Origin: Candidatus Cloacimonadota bacterium | GTDB taxonomy: Bacteria; Cloacimonadota; Cloacimonadia; Cloacimonadales; Cloacimonadaceae | DNA length: 14,873 nt | Direction of reading: 5' to 3' | NCBI GenBank assembly: GCA_028703735.1 | Contig: JAQVMI010000010.1 | Location: forward strand, 1-14,873 | Shown: in pieces, positions 14,803 through 14,873 of the stretch | How the letters are laid out: every line of letters begins with the position of its first letter | Numbering within the stretch: position 1 is the stretch's first letter | Position numbers and translations under genes: made by a program | The notes under the pieces: model-generated | Told to the model about the DNA's origin: nothing | What the model saw: only the letters and a program-made list of their open reading frames with translations | Databases searched by the model: none

Positions 14803-14827
14803 ATTCCGGATCGAGACCTGTATGACA
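14803..14827. repeat. Degenerate arm of the GTCATTCC-type repeat
   Basis: ATTCCGGATCGAGACCTG followed by TATGACA matches the right arm of the element at 8585-8610 (TTTCCGGATCAAGTCCGGAA then TGACA) with several changes that break its palindrome. It shows the same repeat family on both sides of the plus-strand genes. Confidence 0.5.
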
Positions 14828-14873
14828 AGAGAGGCCACTCCTATTTTAACATATAATCTATAACGAGTTATGT

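Larger units (their letters stand above)
14452..14873. other. Intergenic region with repeats, no gene seen
   Basis: This holds the right copy of the MITE-like element (14493-14675) and a degenerate arm of the GTCATTCC repeat near the window end. Minus-strand frames over 14526-14788 lie in repeat DNA and show no family similarity. ATAACGAGTT near the end (14862-14871) also occurs just before the left inverted-repeat element at 8453-8462, which hints at a further shared repeat cut by the window edge. Confidence 0.6.

Noticed and set aside
1..14873. tRNA, rRNA, CRISPR arrays or transposase genes
   Set aside because: None was found by reading both strands; the only repeats are the intergenic elements and the in-gene SBBP repeats.

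Overview
The window looks like a chromosomal segment of an anaerobic, Gram-negative-type bacterium of the FCB group. Cloacimonadota (Candidatus Cloacimonas relatives) is my best guess. Three things point there: an AT-leaning base composition, secreted proteins carrying SBBP propeller repeats, a HYDIN/ASPM-like domain or a C-terminal T9SS/FlgD-Ig-like sorting domain, and a DUF4143 ATPase beside an energy-converting Mrp/hydrogenase-like operon. This is inference from protein style; there is no rRNA or other phylogenetic marker here.

Bases 1-8210 (minus strand) hold one tightly packed operon of eleven genes, the last cut by the window edge. In transcription order they are MrpE, MrpF, MrpG, an MbhD-like DUF4040 protein, an MbhE+MrpB fusion, MrpC, a 1048-residue double antiporter subunit, NuoH, NuoB, NuoC and NuoD. 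Ten of the genes overlap or abut by 1-8 bases or a few bases, with good ribosome binding sites inside the upstream genes. This is a complex I ancestor: a peripheral redox arm (NuoB/C/D-like) on a membrane arm of Mrp-type antiporter subunits. The gene order (A-B-C-D-F-G-H-H'-M-J-K-L) matches the archaeal membrane-bound sulfane-sulfur reductase MBS/Mbx rather than the hydrogenase MBH. Active-site residues agree: the large subunit has RIC-VPE where [NiFe] hydrogenases have RICxxC, and the small subunit lacks one of the paired cluster cysteines but has an extra one nearby. The two antiporter subunits H and H', plus an MbhI-like tail, are joined in one polypeptide. The expected ferredoxin-like NuoI/MbxN gene would lie just beyond base 1.

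Bases 8211-8826 are a divergent intergenic region with a probable promoter for the operon and a 130-base inverted-repeat element of the widespread GTCATTCC...GGAATGAC type.

Bases 8827-11759 (plus strand) carry two genes. The first is a secreted class II glutamine amidotransferase-like Ntn hydrolase with a C-terminal sorting-type domain. The second is an AAA_14/DUF4143 ATPase, preceded by three direct repeats at exactly 33-base spacing.

Bases 11760-14873 contain an exported SBBP protein with seven repeats (probably a seven-bladed beta-propeller). It is flanked by two inverted copies of an unnamed MITE-like element whose ends read AAGCAGGAGTC. No RNA genes, CRISPR arrays, transposases or complete insertion sequences were seen.
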